61,144 nucleotides of DNA from Bacteroidota bacterium (lineage in GTDB: Bacteria > Bacteroidota > Bacteroidia > Bacteroidales > JAAAOM01): contig JAAAOM010000020.1 of assembly GCA_009908855.1 (NCBI GenBank), positions 1 to 61,144 of the forward strand, given 5' to 3'. The notes below the pieces were generated by a model. It did not search any database and had not been told where the DNA came from. It saw only the letters and a program-made list of their open reading frames with translations. Within the stretch, counting starts at the first letter, position 1. Every line of letters begins with the position of its first letter. This document shows positions 59,865-61,144 of the stretch, piece by piece. Made by a program: the position numbers and the translations under genes.

Positions 59865-60364
59865 ATAAGCTGTACATAATATTTTCATTCTTTTACACAA
59901 AGCTTGGGCTTACAACCTATGCTTTTTGAAAACACTTACATTCTTATCCTGCACAAGAATTACCATCTATCTATAAATATGCATAAGTCTCGGAGCCATA
60001 TTCCTAAGGAAAAAATCCAATCGGGCTGGTATTGGTATGCTCAAAGTCAATATCTACTACATTAAATATTTTCTATAACTTTTACGGAATCAGTCGTTAT
60101 CATTAAATTATAAAAGTTCTCTCAAAACTAATATTCATTTTTAATTCGGATTCTAAAACCCCTATCAGAAAATTCCGATTATCCATTATATTAAAAAACC
60201 ACGGTTTTAAAACATGTAGTTAATTATTTGAATTCAAATGTTTTTTATTTCTAACTTTTATGTTAACTTTGTATTAAGTTAATGTTAATTATGAGTAACT
60301 TTTATTTAATATATACGTAATATAAGTATTAGTTTTACTCAATAAAAGTTAGGAGGAAGCAGCC
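59865..60364. other. 500-bp gene-free region upstream of the MORN-like gene
   Basis: AT-rich. Besides the 11-bp-phased TTAA repeats at 60261-60293, I see no gene, RNA or terminator that I can support. Confidence 0.6.
60261..60293 (+). promoter_or_regulatory. three 11-bp-phased TNTTAA repeats
   Basis: TGTTAACTTTG, TATTAAGTTAA and TGTTAATTATG are consecutive 11-bp units with T(G/A)TTAA at the same phase, like the box at 54674-54706. However TAACTTTG (60264-60271) could itself be a -7 element, so the repeats may lie over a start site rather than upstream of it. Confidence 0.4.
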
Positions 60365-60826
60365 ATGAGACGAGTTTTGATGATTTTAACAGGCGTATTG
60401 TTTACAGTTTTGGCCAGCGCTCAAATATATGTAAACGAAGAAATTGACAACATGTATTTCACAGCAGATTATTCTGCTTATTCCGGTGTGCATGAAGAAC
60501 ATTATGACAACGGAAATTTAAAATTAGAAGTATCGTTATCAAACGGTGTTTTTGATGGTACAACAAAGATCTATTACAAGGACGGATCACTTAACGAGAT
60601 CCGCAACTATAACAATGGCCGTATGCACGGCACCTGGATCACGTATAACGAACAAGGCATCAAAATAGCCGAGGCCGGTTATAAAAACGGGAAAAAAGAT
60701 GGTATCTGGAAGGTATGGGATGAAGAGGGCAATTTAAAATACAAAATGGAGTACCATAACGATAAAAAAATCGGCACCTGGGCATTGTATGAAAATGGTG
60801 AAATTGTTCAGGAAAAACAGTATTAA
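60365..60826 (+). CDS. secreted YwqK/MORN-like repeat protein
   Basis: A 153-residue protein with a signal peptide (about 1-19, ASA-QI). It contains about five 20-24-residue units of the YwqK/toxin-antitoxin-repeat type: EHYDNGNLKLEVSLSNG, IYYKDGSLNEIRNYNNGRMHG, TYNEQGIKIAEAGYKNGKKDG, VWDEEGNLKYKMEYHNDKKIG, ALYENGEIVQE. Despite the family name, this does not mean toxin function. It has an unusually strong AGGAGG 8-9 nt before the ATG, which is rare in this phylum. Confidence 0.82.
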   Translation: MRRVLMILTGVLFTVLASAQIYVNEEIDNMYFTADYSAYSGVHEEHYDNGNLKLEVSLSNGVFDGTTKIYYKDGSLNEIRNYNNGRMHGTWITYNEQGIKIAEAGYKNGKKDGIWKVWDEEGNLKYKMEYHNDKKIGTWALYENGEIVQEKQY

Positions 60827-60956
60827 ACTGTGTTTTAATCAAGAGGAGGCCTATTGTGCTTCCTATTTTGTGTGTTGGATATTATACATATCAATACTTT
60901 TTCATTTTTTATTTTTTTAAATCGTAACCATTTGTTTGGTTTACGTACATGGCTGC

Positions 60957-60992
60957 AACCCACCTGGAATTATTTTTCAGGTGGGTTCATGT
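60957..60992 (+). terminator. putative terminator hairpin
   Basis: AACCCACCTG and CAGGTGGGTT pair over 10 bp around GAATTATTTTT, then CATGTTTTTA. It lies 130 bp after the MORN-like gene. Confidence 0.75.
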
Positions 60993-61089
60993 TTTTATGG
61001 TTAGCAATGTTTGTCCGCCTATTAGGAACTACCTTTACCTAAGCATCCCTTTTTATTCCGGTTTATATTCCGTGACGTGAAATAATCGG

Positions 61090-61132
61090 CTAGTGTGGTA
61101 ATTACTAAATAAATTAACTTATACGCCTTTAC
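61090..61132 (+). repeat. 43-bp repeat, second copy (inverted relative to 50605)
   Basis: CTAGTGTGGTAATTACTAA is identical to the minus strand ending at 50647. Three scattered changes follow, then TTAACTTATACGC and TTTAC. The window ends 12 bp later, so its full extent is unknown. Confidence 0.85.
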
Positions 61133-61144
61133 GAATATTTATGT

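Larger units (their letters stand above)
60827..61144. other. gene-free window end with terminator and repeat
   Basis: Contains the hairpin at 60957-60992 and the 43-bp repeat at 61090-61132. The short open frames are not convincing. Confidence 0.6.

Noticed and set aside
1-61144. CRISPR arrays, rRNA, tRNA, prophage or complete insertion sequences
   Set aside because: I looked for regularly spaced repeats, rRNA signatures, tRNA T-loops, phage structural genes and intact transposases, and saw none.

Overview
The window looks like a chromosomal segment of a free-living member of the Bacteroidota. Supporting signs are SPII lipoproteins with an acidic stretch after the cysteine, a CarboxypepD_reg-type TonB-dependent receptor, VCBS/FG-GAP and PKD secreted proteins, AT-rich intergenic DNA, general lack of strong Shine-Dalgarno sequences, and several TTG-N17-19-TAnnTTTG promoters. 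A gene set resembling glucosylglycerate metabolism would fit a marine or halotolerant organism. I cannot name the genus.

Layout. 1-2450: the tail of an unseen gene, a degenerate nuclease-fold protein, a DUF429-like protein and a CbpA-type J protein. 2814-5692: a promoter, a TPP riboswitch and a tightly coupled four-gene operon (methyltransferase, PurM/HypE-like protein, divergent ThiE-like protein, Trm112-like zinc protein). 5750-8620: a seven-helix membrane protein, a lipoprotein and proA. 8733-12032: a three-gene envelope operon ending in an exported caspase-fold protease. 12213-15235: a cysteine-rich EGKCG-type peptide, a GMC oxidoreductase with its TAT-exported small subunit, and a cupin. 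15310-23253: cation/proton antiporter, MOSC-MoaB fusion, flippase-like protein, membrane J protein, pterin dehydratase and MDR reductase. 23250-27099: a SiaABC-type partner-switching operon with two PP2C phosphatases. 27354-31046: single-chain purL. 31130-32266: a VCBS protein.

32508-40255 is a six-gene run: two GT-B glycosyltransferases, a HAD phosphatase, a GpgS-like GT81 enzyme, a GH13_18 phosphorylase of the glucosylglycerate type, and glycerate kinase. Together these could make, phosphorolyse and recycle a glycosylglycerate compatible solute. 40492-42785 holds an exonuclease/GIY-YIG fusion and purine nucleoside phosphorylase.

42786-46484 is a decayed accessory pocket. It contains an XRE/antitoxin/PIN module, two broken REP-associated transposases, REP-like palindromes, a 52-bp direct repeat, a 34-nt hairpin insertion and several gene stubs. 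46485-50318 returns to housekeeping (nitrilase-type amidase, Hpt protein, membrane protein, TPR protein).

50644-59062 looks like a phosphate-related block: two closely similar PhoB-like regulators on either side of a PiT phosphate transporter fused to a PhoU-like domain, followed by a beta-helix lipoprotein and a TonB-dependent receptor. Sequence repeats phased at 11 bp sit just upstream of the inferred promoters. The window closes with an LRR lipoprotein, a YwqK/MORN-repeat secreted protein, and a 43-bp inverted copy of sequence found at the 3' end of the first PhoB-like gene.
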